Positions 7,593 through 16,000 of a stretch of 64,000 nucleotides of DNA are shown piece after piece; within the stretch, counting starts at the first letter, position 1; the number at the start of each line of letters is the position of its first letter. The notes under the pieces are model-generated. The model was not told the origin of the DNA. It was given only the letters and a program-made list of their open reading frames with translations, and made no database searches. The stretch comes from Acidimicrobiia bacterium (GTDB taxonomy: Bacteria; Acidobacteriota; Terriglobia; Bryobacterales; Bryobacteraceae): NCBI GenBank assembly GCA_016871315.1, contig VFZE01000007.1, positions 82,360-146,359 of the forward strand. Reading direction: 5' to 3'. The translations under genes and the position numbers were made by a program.

Positions 7593-8783
7593 TCATTTCC
7601 TGCGAAGCCATCCGCCTGGATACGACGTCATTACCAGGGCCTCGCGGCTGAAGTCCTGCTCGAAGTCGTTCGAGCCGCCTTCCTTCAGGAACTGGCGCAC
7701 GGCCGCCATGGGTCCAGGGCCTTGCTCCGGATGCGTCGGCACCCCATCGAGGTGGGTGTCCTCGACCAGGATGTAGCTGCCCTTCGATACCATAGGCGCG
7801 TACATTTTCAGTTCCTCGAGCACGTGGGGCATCGAGTGATCCGAGTCGAGGTTGACGATCACCCGCTTGCCTTTCACCCGCTCAAGAGTCGCAGCTACTA
7901 TTTTGGGATCCGTCGATGAGCCGAGCGAAAACGTCACGTACTTCCTCCAAAGGGCCTGCTTCGACGCCGCTGCCGTCAGATTCTGGATGTCGACCGTCAA
8001 CACACGCGAATTCTCAAGGCCCGCGCCATCGAGCGTTTGCGCCCACCACAAAGCCGAGCCGCCTTGCCACGTGCCCGTCTCTACGATGTAATCCGGCTTC
8101 ACTTCCCAGGCGATCTGTTGCAGCATCCACAGATCGAGCGGATTCTTGATGATCCGCACGCCGTGAAACGTGAGCGATTCCCAGATCGGGAGTTCATGGA
8201 ACAGCCGCATGAGCTCCTTCTGGCGCTCGATCGGGAATTTCAGATCGCGCTGCTTCAGGACTTCCTGATACGCCGTTTGCGCCACCTCGAGCTGCGCTTT
8301 CCCGAACGCTGCCGTCTGCTCGTACGGTTTTAATCCAATCGAAACGAAGATAAGGGATTTTGTTTTGCCATCGGCTTCGAAGTGGAGGTCTGTCGAGACG
8401 CTCACCTCGACTGGCAGGTGCCGCAACGCTTCCGCCGGAACTTGCGCGGATACCAATTGCGGCCCTGGCTTGTCGAAGGAGTGGCGCATCGCTTCCACTT
8501 CGTTCACGCGCGCGATGAGAGTGCCAGGGCCCTTGGCGTCGGCCATCAATTCATCCGGAATCGTGAACTCGAGTTCCAAATAAACCGGCTTTATCGACGG
8601 CGGATCGAGGCGAAAGGCGAATTGGGGGCCGGTCCACAACCAATCGGAAGTGCCCGCATAGATGCCTCCGGTGATGCGCGCCTGTTGGGCTCCGCCGGAG
8701 GCTCGCACTTCAGATACTTTCACACCTCTGCCACGGCATCCGACCAGGCAGAGCAACGCGACAACAACACGGAACAGGCGCAC
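7593..8783 (-). CDS. Lipoprotein with C-terminal CmcI-type methyltransferase/hydroxylase domain
   Basis: 396 aa. The N-terminus is a lipoprotein signal with a lipobox (LLCLVGC, Cys near residue 16), which predicts anchoring outside the cytoplasmic membrane. About residues 20-165 look like a beta-rich domain without a recognised family. From about 190 the CmcI/rhamnosyl O-methyltransferase family (PF04989) follows: PLDLWMLQQI, the SAM-type loop VETGTWQGGSALWW, VLTVDI, LDSDHS and VEDTHLDG. The family normally works on antibiotics or glycolipids in the cytoplasm, so an exported member is odd. The start is GTG, 5 nt after a TATACT. No neighbour explains its substrate. Confidence 0.8.
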   Translation of the reverse strand: MRLFRVVVALLCLVGCRGRGVKVSEVRASGGAQQARITGGIYAGTSDWLWTGPQFAFRLDPPSIKPVYLELEFTIPDELMADAKGPGTLIARVNEVEAMRHSFDKPGPQLVSAQVPAEALRHLPVEVSVSTDLHFEADGKTKSLIFVSIGLKPYEQTAAFGKAQLEVAQTAYQEVLKQRDLKFPIERQKELMRLFHELPIWESLTFHGVRIIKNPLDLWMLQQIAWEVKPDYIVETGTWQGGSALWWAQTLDGAGLENSRVLTVDIQNLTAAASKQALWRKYVTFSLGSSTDPKIVAATLERVKGKRVIVNLDSDHSMPHVLEELKMYAPMVSKGSYILVEDTHLDGVPTHPEQGPGPMAAVRQFLKEGGSNDFEQDFSREALVMTSYPGGWLRRK

Positions 8784-8788
8784 GCCTT

Positions 8789-8794
8789 AGTATA
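8789..8794 (-). promoter_or_regulatory. -10 element of the CmcI-like gene
   Basis: TATACT on the minus strand lies 5 nt before the GTG start at 8783. No good -35 is seen. Predicted leaderless. Confidence 0.4.
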
Positions 8795-8827
8795 GCTCCG
8801 CGGCCTTCCGGATTCGTGCCCATCTGT

Positions 8828-8908
8828 TCCGATCTTCTTGAAGTGCAGCGAGGGGGTGCGCTGGGTTTCCTTCACCAGCTCAAAGTTCCGTTGCGCCAGT
8901 CTCTGGAC
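8828..8908 (-). pseudogene. RelE/HigB-like toxin fragment
   Basis: The minus strand encodes RLAQRNFELVKETQRTPSLH then FKKIG, matching the conserved core of a RelE-superfamily toxin group (NFxLLxxxPRHPSLxFKKVG). The downstream strand that normally reads WSxRVGxxYRAL is absent and the frame continues into unrelated sequence. Only about 27 residues are left, so it cannot be functional. No antitoxin remains. Confidence 0.5.
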
Positions 8909-9006
8909 AGGCCCCCGGGCCACCGAAAACGGCCCCCCACGCGCCGAAATGGGCCGCTCGCCTGCGGCTCCCTTCCGGCGTTTTTCTTTTTCCCAAGGAG
9001 ACCTAG

Positions 9007-9206
9007 AATGCAACCGTCCCCTCGACAGAATTCGACACACCGCGGAAATCGACTATCTCCGCGCATCCGATTCGCTCGAACAGCGTGAAAAGGCCATCGA
9101 AAACGCCCCTCGCAACGCGCCCTGCCCCTGCGGCAGCGGCAGAAAGTACAAGCGCTGCTGCGGCGTCCATGCCGCTCCCGTACTCGGCGCTCCCCGCGCC
9201 GCATGA
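9007..9206 (+). pseudogene. SEC-C motif protein tail, frameshifted
   Basis: The last about 55 residues read AEIDYLRASDSLEQ, then a zinc-binding SEC-C motif [16 protein letters not shown] (the CXCX8CC pattern found in SecA tails). An AAGGAG 7 nt before ATG 9007 is a good ribosome site, but that ATG reads into another frame and stops at 9088. A frameshift near 9030 would join them. A close relative of the tail is at 45300-45450. I take both as remains of one repeated gene family. Confidence 0.5.
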
Positions 9207-9211
9207 GCCGC

Positions 9212-10474
9212 CTACGCCGGTCCCGCCGCCTCAAAATCGAACCCGAACCCTGGCTGCTCCGAAGGCCGCGTGTAAATCCCCTCCGGCCCCTTCGTCAGGT
9301 TGTTATCCTCCTGGTACCGCTCATACACTACGGCCGGTCCACCCGGCGCCGGCATGAACATCTCCGCCCACGGACTGTTCGTCGCCGCCATGATCCAGTG
9401 CACGCTGTCCCGCTGCCCGCCGCTATGCGGAATCACAGGAATATCGTATGCCGACGCCAGCGCGCCAATCCGCCGCAGCTCCGTCAGGCCGCCGCACCAT
9501 TTAATGTCCGGCTGCCAGATCTCCGCCGCGTTGTGCGCCAGCAGCTGCCGGAACCCGTAGCGCGTGTACTCATGCTCGCCCGTCACGATCCGCGTCGATT
9601 TGATCTGCTGCCGCAACCGCCCGAACCCTTCGTAGTCATGCGGCTGCAAGCACTCCTCCATCCAGTACACCTTGTATGGCTCCAGCAGCTCCGCCATCTC
9701 CAGCGTGTACCGCTCTGTCCACGCCATCCAGCAGTCGAGCATGATGTCCCCATCGGCGCCCAAAAGCGAACGCGTCCTCTTCACCAGCTCCACGTTCTTC
9801 CGCTGCCCCTCCTTCCCATCCGCCGGACCATGCGGCATCGCCAGCTTCAACCTCTTATAGCCGAACTCAATATGCTGCTCCAGGTCGTTCCCCGTGCAGT
9901 AGCAGGGAATCCGCGCCTTCGTCTCCCCGCCCAACAACTTATACACCGGCATGCCCAGCGCCTTTCCCACGATGTCCCACACCGCGATGTCCACTCCGCT
10001 GATCGCGTTAATCACCGCCCCCTTCCGCCCGTAATACATCGTCGACCGCCACAGGATGTCCCAGATACGCTCCACGTTGAACGGGTCCTCTCCCATCAGC
10101 AGCTTCTTCAGATGCCCCTCCACAATCGGTCCGCCCGCCATCCCGCCGCTACCCAGCCCGCTCACTCCTTTATCCGTCTGGATCTCCACCGTGAACGAAC
10201 CCAGCCCGCCCGGGTCCGGGTAAAACAGGCTTCGCGTCGCCTTGTACTCCGGGTAAATCGACATCGGGTTGGCCACTTCCACCCCGCCCGTCGACCATGA
10301 CCCCGGTGCCGGCTGATAGCTCGGAACGGGCCGCTTCGCCCGCGTCCGCACCAGCCGCACGCCGCGGATCTTCAGTTTCGACTTCTCCCCGCTAAATGGA
10401 AGATTCGATTGAGGGTTAGCCGGAACCTGCGCTGCCAGTCCCGCCCCCGCCGCAAGGAAGCTTCTTCTCTTCAT
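9212..10474 (-). CDS. Tat-exported enolase-superfamily dehydratase, L-rhamnonate dehydratase-like
   Basis: Acid-sugar dehydratase or racemase of the mandelate racemase subgroup. Visible catalytic features are the metal ligands in MLDCW (Asp), WMEECL (Glu) and VTGEHEYTRYG (Glu, with the following His), and the later base His in PHSGG; this set matches L-rhamnonate dehydratase. The KLAMPHGPADGKEG segment is typical of that clade. The N-terminus MKRRSFLAAGAGLAAQ is a twin-arginine signal, so the folded enzyme is predicted to be exported, which is unusual for this superfamily. I choose ATG 10474; the longer frame upstream has no support. A relic of a related gene lies at 7129-7252. It diverges from the secreted-protein operon at 10578. 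Confidence 0.87.
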   Translation of the reverse strand: MKRRSFLAAGAGLAAQVPANPQSNLPFSGEKSKLKIRGVRLVRTRAKRPVPSYQPAPGSWSTGGVEVANPMSIYPEYKATRSLFYPDPGGLGSFTVEIQTDKGVSGLGSGGMAGGPIVEGHLKKLLMGEDPFNVERIWDILWRSTMYYGRKGAVINAISGVDIAVWDIVGKALGMPVYKLLGGETKARIPCYCTGNDLEQHIEFGYKRLKLAMPHGPADGKEGQRKNVELVKRTRSLLGADGDIMLDCWMAWTERYTLEMAELLEPYKVYWMEECLQPHDYEGFGRLRQQIKSTRIVTGEHEYTRYGFRQLLAHNAAEIWQPDIKWCGGLTELRRIGALASAYDIPVIPHSGGQRDSVHWIMAATNSPWAEMFMPAPGGPAVVYERYQEDNNLTKGPEGIYTRPSEQPGFGFDFEAAGPA

Positions 10475-10481
10475 GTTCACA

Positions 10482-10510
10482 ACTATATTGCCATCTAAAG
10501 ATAACGGCAA
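10482..10510 (-). promoter_or_regulatory. Promoter of the dehydratase gene, leaderless geometry
   Basis: On the minus strand TTGCCG (10510-10505) and TATAGT (10487-10482) are 17 bp apart. The ATG at 10474 lies 7 nt after the -10, exactly where transcription should start, and no ribosome site is present. Confidence 0.6.
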
Positions 10511-10577
10511 CCCCGGCCGATTAACGTGCTGGGTTCATGCATAGTCAACGTGTTTGCCTAACTTGGCTGGAGGACAG

Positions 10578-13013
10578 ATGAAACGGGTCATAGTGATCTC
10601 CCTATTGGTGTTCGCAATCTTGCTGCTTTGGGCACAGCCGGTTGCCGCGCAGGTCTCCAGCGTCCGCGTCATCGCCAGCAACCCTGGCGCCCGTTTCCGC
10701 GTCGATGGCACCGAATTCTGGGGTACCGCCAGTTTCCTCTGGCCACGCGGCAGCAAACACATTCTCGAGTTTCCCGCCGACGAGGAAGGCAGGCAGTTGA
10801 ACGCTCTTTTCAACACGCGCTACCGCTTCAATGCCTGGAACGATAACAAGGGCCTCCTTGCCAGCAGCGGTTCCCGCGTGGTCACCGTCACGGCCGATCC
10901 CGAGATCACAACCTATAACCTTACCGTCACCACCGAGTACCGCGTACTGATCAACTTCTTCAATGAAATCCAGAGTCCCTCCGGCAACCCTATTCCAACC
11001 GTCTCCCCGGCCGCTTGTGGCACGCCGGGCAACGGCTCGGAATTCCGTCCCGGTCTCGTCTTTGTTAACGGCGTTTGCTATTGGGGCAGTGTCGATTTGT
11101 GGGTGGATGAGGGCGAAGTGACACTCAACGCCTTTCCTTTCCCGGGCTTCGTCTTCGTCGGCTGGGCTGCCGATACCAGGCCCCCCGATCCCTTCTTGAG
11201 GACCCTGCGCATCAACCGTGCCATGGTCATTCACCCACGCTTCTCACCAGCCAAGCGGGTCACTTTCCGCACTAACCCTCCAGGGTTCAAGGTGCGTGTC
11301 GATCGCGCCGAGATCTCTACCACCGATACCGAACCCTGCATCCCCGCCGAAATCCTGCCTCCTTACGTCGCCCCTCTCGGCGTCAAGCCCCTTTGCCTGG
11401 GTGAGTTCGACTTCCTGCCCGGTTCTTCTCACTTGATCGGCGCTCCCTCGCCGCAGCAGGATCAGGCCGGCAGAACCTGGATCTTCGATGGCTTCAGCAA
11501 CGGACTCGGCAATAACGACATTTACGTCACTCCAACCAATACCAACTCCGCCGAGTTGATCATCGCCCGCTTTTCGCGCGGCGTCGGTGTCAGCTTTGCC
11601 ACCAATCCTCCAGGCCTCAAGATCAATGTGAACGGCCGCGACAATTGGCCCTCCCTGCACTTCTTCTACGCTCCCGGCTCCAGGCAAACCGCCTCGGCGC
11701 CCTCCGAACAGGAGTTCCAAGGCCGCAAATACGTCTTCCGCCGCTGGTCCAATGGCGGCTCACAGACCCAGGAGATCGCCGTTCCCAATACGCCGGATGC
11801 TCCGACACTTCAGATCACCGCCGAATACGACCTGCTCAGCCAGGTCGTGATCCGCTCCCAGCCCGCCGGTGTACCCGTCACCGTCGATGGCGCTGCTTGC
11901 CCCACTCCCTGCCGCATTGACCGCACCGACGGCACTGACGTAAGGCTCGCCGCTCCATCCATTCACTCGCTCTCCGACGTCCACCGCATGCAGTTCGTCT
12001 CCTGGTCCGACAACAGTCCGCGCGAACGCACCCTCAAGCTCGCCGGGCCCAACTCCTCCTCGGCCACCATGAACTTTGTCACCGCCTTTAGGTTGCTTGC
12101 CGCCGCTGATCCGCCGGAGGCCGCCCGCTTCACCTTCGATCCGCCCTCTCCGGACGGCTACTTCCCCGAAGGCAGCTTCCTCACCGTCACCGCCGGCGAG
12201 GCGCCGGGCTTCAAGTTCCGCCGCTGGGACATTGACATCGAGGGCACTTCCCGCACCTCCACCCTCCACATGTCCAAGCCCCGCACCATTCTTGCCCGTT
12301 ATGATCAGGTTCCCTTCGTCTCTCCCGCCGGCATCCGCAACGCCGCTGCAGAAACTCCCGACGGCCTTGTCGCGCCCGGCTCCTTGATCACCGTCTTCGG
12401 CGCCAACCTCGCCTCGCGCTATGAGGTTGGGCCCTCCTCGCCGCTCTCCCAATCTCTGGCGGGCGTTTCCATCACTGTCGGCAATCGCATTCTGCCTCTT
12501 CTCTTCGTCTCTCCGGATCAGATCAATGCTCAACTGCCGCGCGATCTCGCCCCCGGCGAACACACGCTCGTCATCAAGCGCGTCGGCCAACCCGATGTCT
12601 CCGGAAAGTTCACCGTCGCCGTCTGCGCTCCGGGCCTCTTCAGCCAGACTCATGACTCCCAGGCTTTCGCCCTCGCACAGCATGAGGACGGCTCGCCGAT
12701 TACGCCCTCCAGCCCCGCGCGCCGCGGCGAGCTCGTCACCCTCTTCGGCACAGGCTTCGGACGCTACACGCTCAACGCGCCGGAAGGCTTCGCTATCCCG
12801 TCCTCACCCGCCTTCACTCTTGACCACGCCGTTCTCATTGAAGCCGGCGACGCTCGCCCTGAATCGCTCTGGGCCGGAGCCGCCACCGGTTTCGTCGGCA
12901 TGGACGTTGTCCGCTTCCGCGTAGGCGATGACATGAGCGCTGGCGCCAACTTGCAGCTCATCATTCAGGTCGACGGCCACCGCTCCAACACCGTACTCTT
13001 GCCTGTCGAATAA
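10578..13013 (+). CDS. Secreted protein with PEGA-like repeats and Solibacter C-terminal domain
   Basis: 811 aa with a signal peptide (MKRVIVISLLVFAILLLWA, cleavage after AQPVAA). Residues about 25-580 contain repeated beta units in which a Pro-Gly turn precedes a V-D-G or V-N-G (for example FRTNPPGFKVRVDR, FATNPPGLKINVNG, SQPAGVPVTVDG) followed by FxxWS(N/D), a PEGA/Listeria-type surface repeat. The last about 220 residues (SPAGIRNAAAE ... NTVLLPVE) are the C-terminal domain of the Solibacter paralogous family, a lineage marker of unknown function. A GGAGG lies 4 nt before ATG 10578. It heads a run of secreted genes ending at 19759. Confidence 0.87.
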   Translation: MKRVIVISLLVFAILLLWAQPVAAQVSSVRVIASNPGARFRVDGTEFWGTASFLWPRGSKHILEFPADEEGRQLNALFNTRYRFNAWNDNKGLLASSGSRVVTVTADPEITTYNLTVTTEYRVLINFFNEIQSPSGNPIPTVSPAACGTPGNGSEFRPGLVFVNGVCYWGSVDLWVDEGEVTLNAFPFPGFVFVGWAADTRPPDPFLRTLRINRAMVIHPRFSPAKRVTFRTNPPGFKVRVDRAEISTTDTEPCIPAEILPPYVAPLGVKPLCLGEFDFLPGSSHLIGAPSPQQDQAGRTWIFDGFSNGLGNNDIYVTPTNTNSAELIIARFSRGVGVSFATNPPGLKINVNGRDNWPSLHFFYAPGSRQTASAPSEQEFQGRKYVFRRWSNGGSQTQEIAVPNTPDAPTLQITAEYDLLSQVVIRSQPAGVPVTVDGAACPTPCRIDRTDGTDVRLAAPSIHSLSDVHRMQFVSWSDNSPRERTLKLAGPNSSSATMNFVTAFRLLAAADPPEAARFTFDPPSPDGYFPEGSFLTVTAGEAPGFKFRRWDIDIEGTSRTSTLHMSKPRTILARYDQVPFVSPAGIRNAAAETPDGLVAPGSLITVFGANLASRYEVGPSSPLSQSLAGVSITVGNRILPLLFVSPDQINAQLPRDLAPGEHTLVIKRVGQPDVSGKFTVAVCAPGLFSQTHDSQAFALAQHEDGSPITPSSPARRGELVTLFGTGFGRYTLNAPEGFAIPSSPAFTLDHAVLIEAGDARPESLWAGAATGFVGMDVVRFRVGDDMSAGANLQLIIQVDGHRSNTVLLPVE

Positions 13014-13035
13014 CTTTCGATACCATAGGGACAAC

Positions 13036-16000
13036 ATGCTCCCTAGGGTTACGTGGTTCACCTTCTGTCTGCTGCTTCTGCTCAAGGGAGGCGAAGCCCG
13101 CCGCGAGTTCCACGCGCAGCCTGGTCAGCTCTATCAGTTGCTCGTCACCGCCACTGACCCTGCCACCCTGCCGGATACCGTCCAGGTCACCGTCAGCGAT
13201 TCCCATGGCCCCCTGCTCTCCAAGCCTCTTCACAAGGCTGATGGCGACCTCTTCGCCATCCTCCAGCCACGCGCCGCCGGCAAAGTAGTCGTCGATTTGA
13301 AGCCCCCTTCCCCGCAGCTCAAAGTCACCTGGATCCACGCCGGACCCGCCGCCTCTGAATACGCCCAGCTCGCCTCCGCCGGTCACAACTCCTGGCTGAC
13401 CGCCGAACCCATCCAGCTAGGCCGCACCGTCTACGCCTCCGCCGACGACCGCCCTTACATCCCCGCGCCCTCCGAACCCAAGCAACAGTTCACTCAACTC
13501 ATGGCCGGCATCCACTGGTACAAGCTCGACTACAAAGGCCCCGCCGACCGCCTCGTCCACTTCAACATCGACATCCTTGACCGTGACGTCCCCGCCGGCA
13601 TCGCCATCTTCACCGTCGCCGATGGTAAGCCCGTCGAATACACCCGCGGCCGCGAACGCTACGAAACAGAGCGCTCCACCAATTTCCACGGCCTCCAGAA
13701 GTTCGAACCGCGCATCCTCGTCCCCGGCGCCTACTACATCCGCGTCATGGGCAACCATCCTTTCTTTAAGCTTGAAACCCCCAACTATCCGCCCCCGCCC
13801 TACGACGATCCCCGCCTCGCCATTCGCGCCGCCATGGACTACATCGTCCGCAAGGGCGACAGCTGGCACGCCAACGTCCCCCGCAAAGGCGCCGTCGCCC
13901 GCCGCGATTCCAATCCACTCCAGGAAACCAAGCTTTGCATCAGCTGCCATCCCACCCACTTCTCCATGCGTGGCGCGATGTTCGCCCTTGAAGCCGGCTA
14001 TCCTGTCCATGCACGCTCCTCCGTCCAGTTCCTCGCAGAGCGTCTCTACAACAACCCCCGCCCCATCTACGGCAAGCCCGATGCCTCCTGGGCGCGCATG
14101 ATTCACGCTCCCGGCAACGTCTTCAGCCGCCTCGCCTATCTCACATCCGCCTATGACCGCCTGCTCAACTCCGAACGCCGCGAAGAACTCTACCGCGGCA
14201 TCGCCGCCTACCTCGAAATGTACTGGCCCGGCATGACAGAGCCGTCGCATGAATCCAACGGCAACCTCCCCCGCATCTCCGGCTTCGAAGTCGCTCTCCA
14301 CAACGCCATGCTCTTTGAGGATCTGCACAAGCGCACCGGCGAACCCAAATACAAGGACCTGCGCGGCCAGATCGAACGCGTCGCCCTCGCCGGCAAACCC
14401 GTCGACATGCTCGACCTTTGCTGGAAGCTTGACCTGCTCGTCTGGCTCGGCCGCGACAACTACGCCGCCCAGATCGCCGAGCTTCGCGATCAGATCTTCT
14501 CCCACCAGCAGCCCGACGGCCGCTGGCCCATGCCCTTCGGCATGGAAGAGATCCAGTACGACTTCCGCTCCCGGAAGGTCCAAGTCCGCAAGCTCCCCAC
14601 CCTTGCCGGCCAGAGCGGCCCGCGCGCTTCCGACTTCCAGACCTGGCACGCCATCTACGCCCTCGCCCGCGCCGGCGTCACGCTCGACGACCCGCGCCTC
14701 GCCAAGGCCGTCAAGCTCTGCCTCTCCAAGCAAACCCCCAGCGGCGCCTGGCAAGGCAATCCCGACTACAAGAACTTCGACACGCCCTTCCGCGACACCC
14801 AGTACGCCCTCATGGCCCTCTCTACCCTCTACGAAGATCCCAAGGGCCGTGGCTTGCCCGCTCCCCCATCCCGGTTCAACGAATCCAGCGCCGTCGAAAC
14901 CATCGCCGCTCTCGATCAACACTGGGACCGTCCTGCCGATCCAATCACCGCCCGCATCCGCAAGCAACTCGACTCCCGCTTCGTCCTCGTCCGCTATCAG
15001 GCCGCCGTGACCCTCGGCCGCTTCGCCGACGCCGGCTCCCTCGATGCCCTTACCGCCCGCCTCGCCGACGACAGCAAACTCGTCCAGCGCGCCGCAGCCT
15101 GGGCGCTCCGCCAGATCGGCTCCCGCAACAGCGCCGCCCGCGAGGCTGCCATCGCATCCATCGCCAAGGCGCTCGACTCCCCCCACGAGCGCACCCGCTG
15201 GGGCGCAACGCGCATCTTCAATCAGCACTTCAAGTACCTGAGCGAGGAGTGGTCGCTTGGCCGCCGTCTCATCCACATCGCCTCCGCCGACCCTTCCCCC
15301 GCCGTCAAGACGGCCGCCGTCCAGGCGCTCTATCAATGGTGGTACTGGGATCGCGACGCCTCGCACAAGGAAGCCATCGAACTCGCCCTCCTCGATGGCC
15401 TCGGCCGCGAAGAACACCCTATCGTCCGCCGCAACTTCATCGAAGCCTACTACCTTGTCCTCGATGACAACACACGCTACCTCTACGGCTCCTGGATCCC
15501 CCGCGTCAAGCGCGCCGAGGACAAGCATGCCATCGAGCAGGGCCACAAGGAAAACGTCCGCCTGCAAGCCCTGCGCTACCGCGACGCCATGCGCAAAGCC
15601 AATCCCCTCGGCCGCGACGGCCTGCTCCGCGCCCTCTACACGCACCACATCCGCGAAGGTCTGCCCGATATTTCCGCCCTCTCCTCCGCCGCGCCGCCCG
15701 ACACCGTCGAAGGCCACTGGGTCAACGGCTACCGCTTCGCCGCGCTCTATGATCCGCTCACTGGCGGCTCGGCCGGCTTCACCTCTATCGGCAACGACGC
15801 CGAACCACCCGTCTTCTATGCCGACTCCGGCCCCATCATGAACGAGGCTTTCCTCGCCGCGCTCGATCAACCGGCGCCCGAACACATCCGCGGCGCCATG
15901 CGCGCCCTCTCCTTCCTCCGCGGGATCGAAATCGGCACGCAGCTTGCCGATCGCATCCTGGCACTGGTCACCGAAGCTCCCGCCGATGTACGATCCGACG

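Noticed and set aside
8838..9206. The full 122-codon frame as one gene
   Set aside because: Only its last third has a family (SEC-C). The front part is antisense to a RelE-like fragment and has no ribosome site; the good AAGGAG-ATG at 9007 is in another frame.
9085..9357. Small plus-strand frames over the dehydratase gene
   Set aside because: Shadows of the minus-strand enzyme, without families or ribosome sites.
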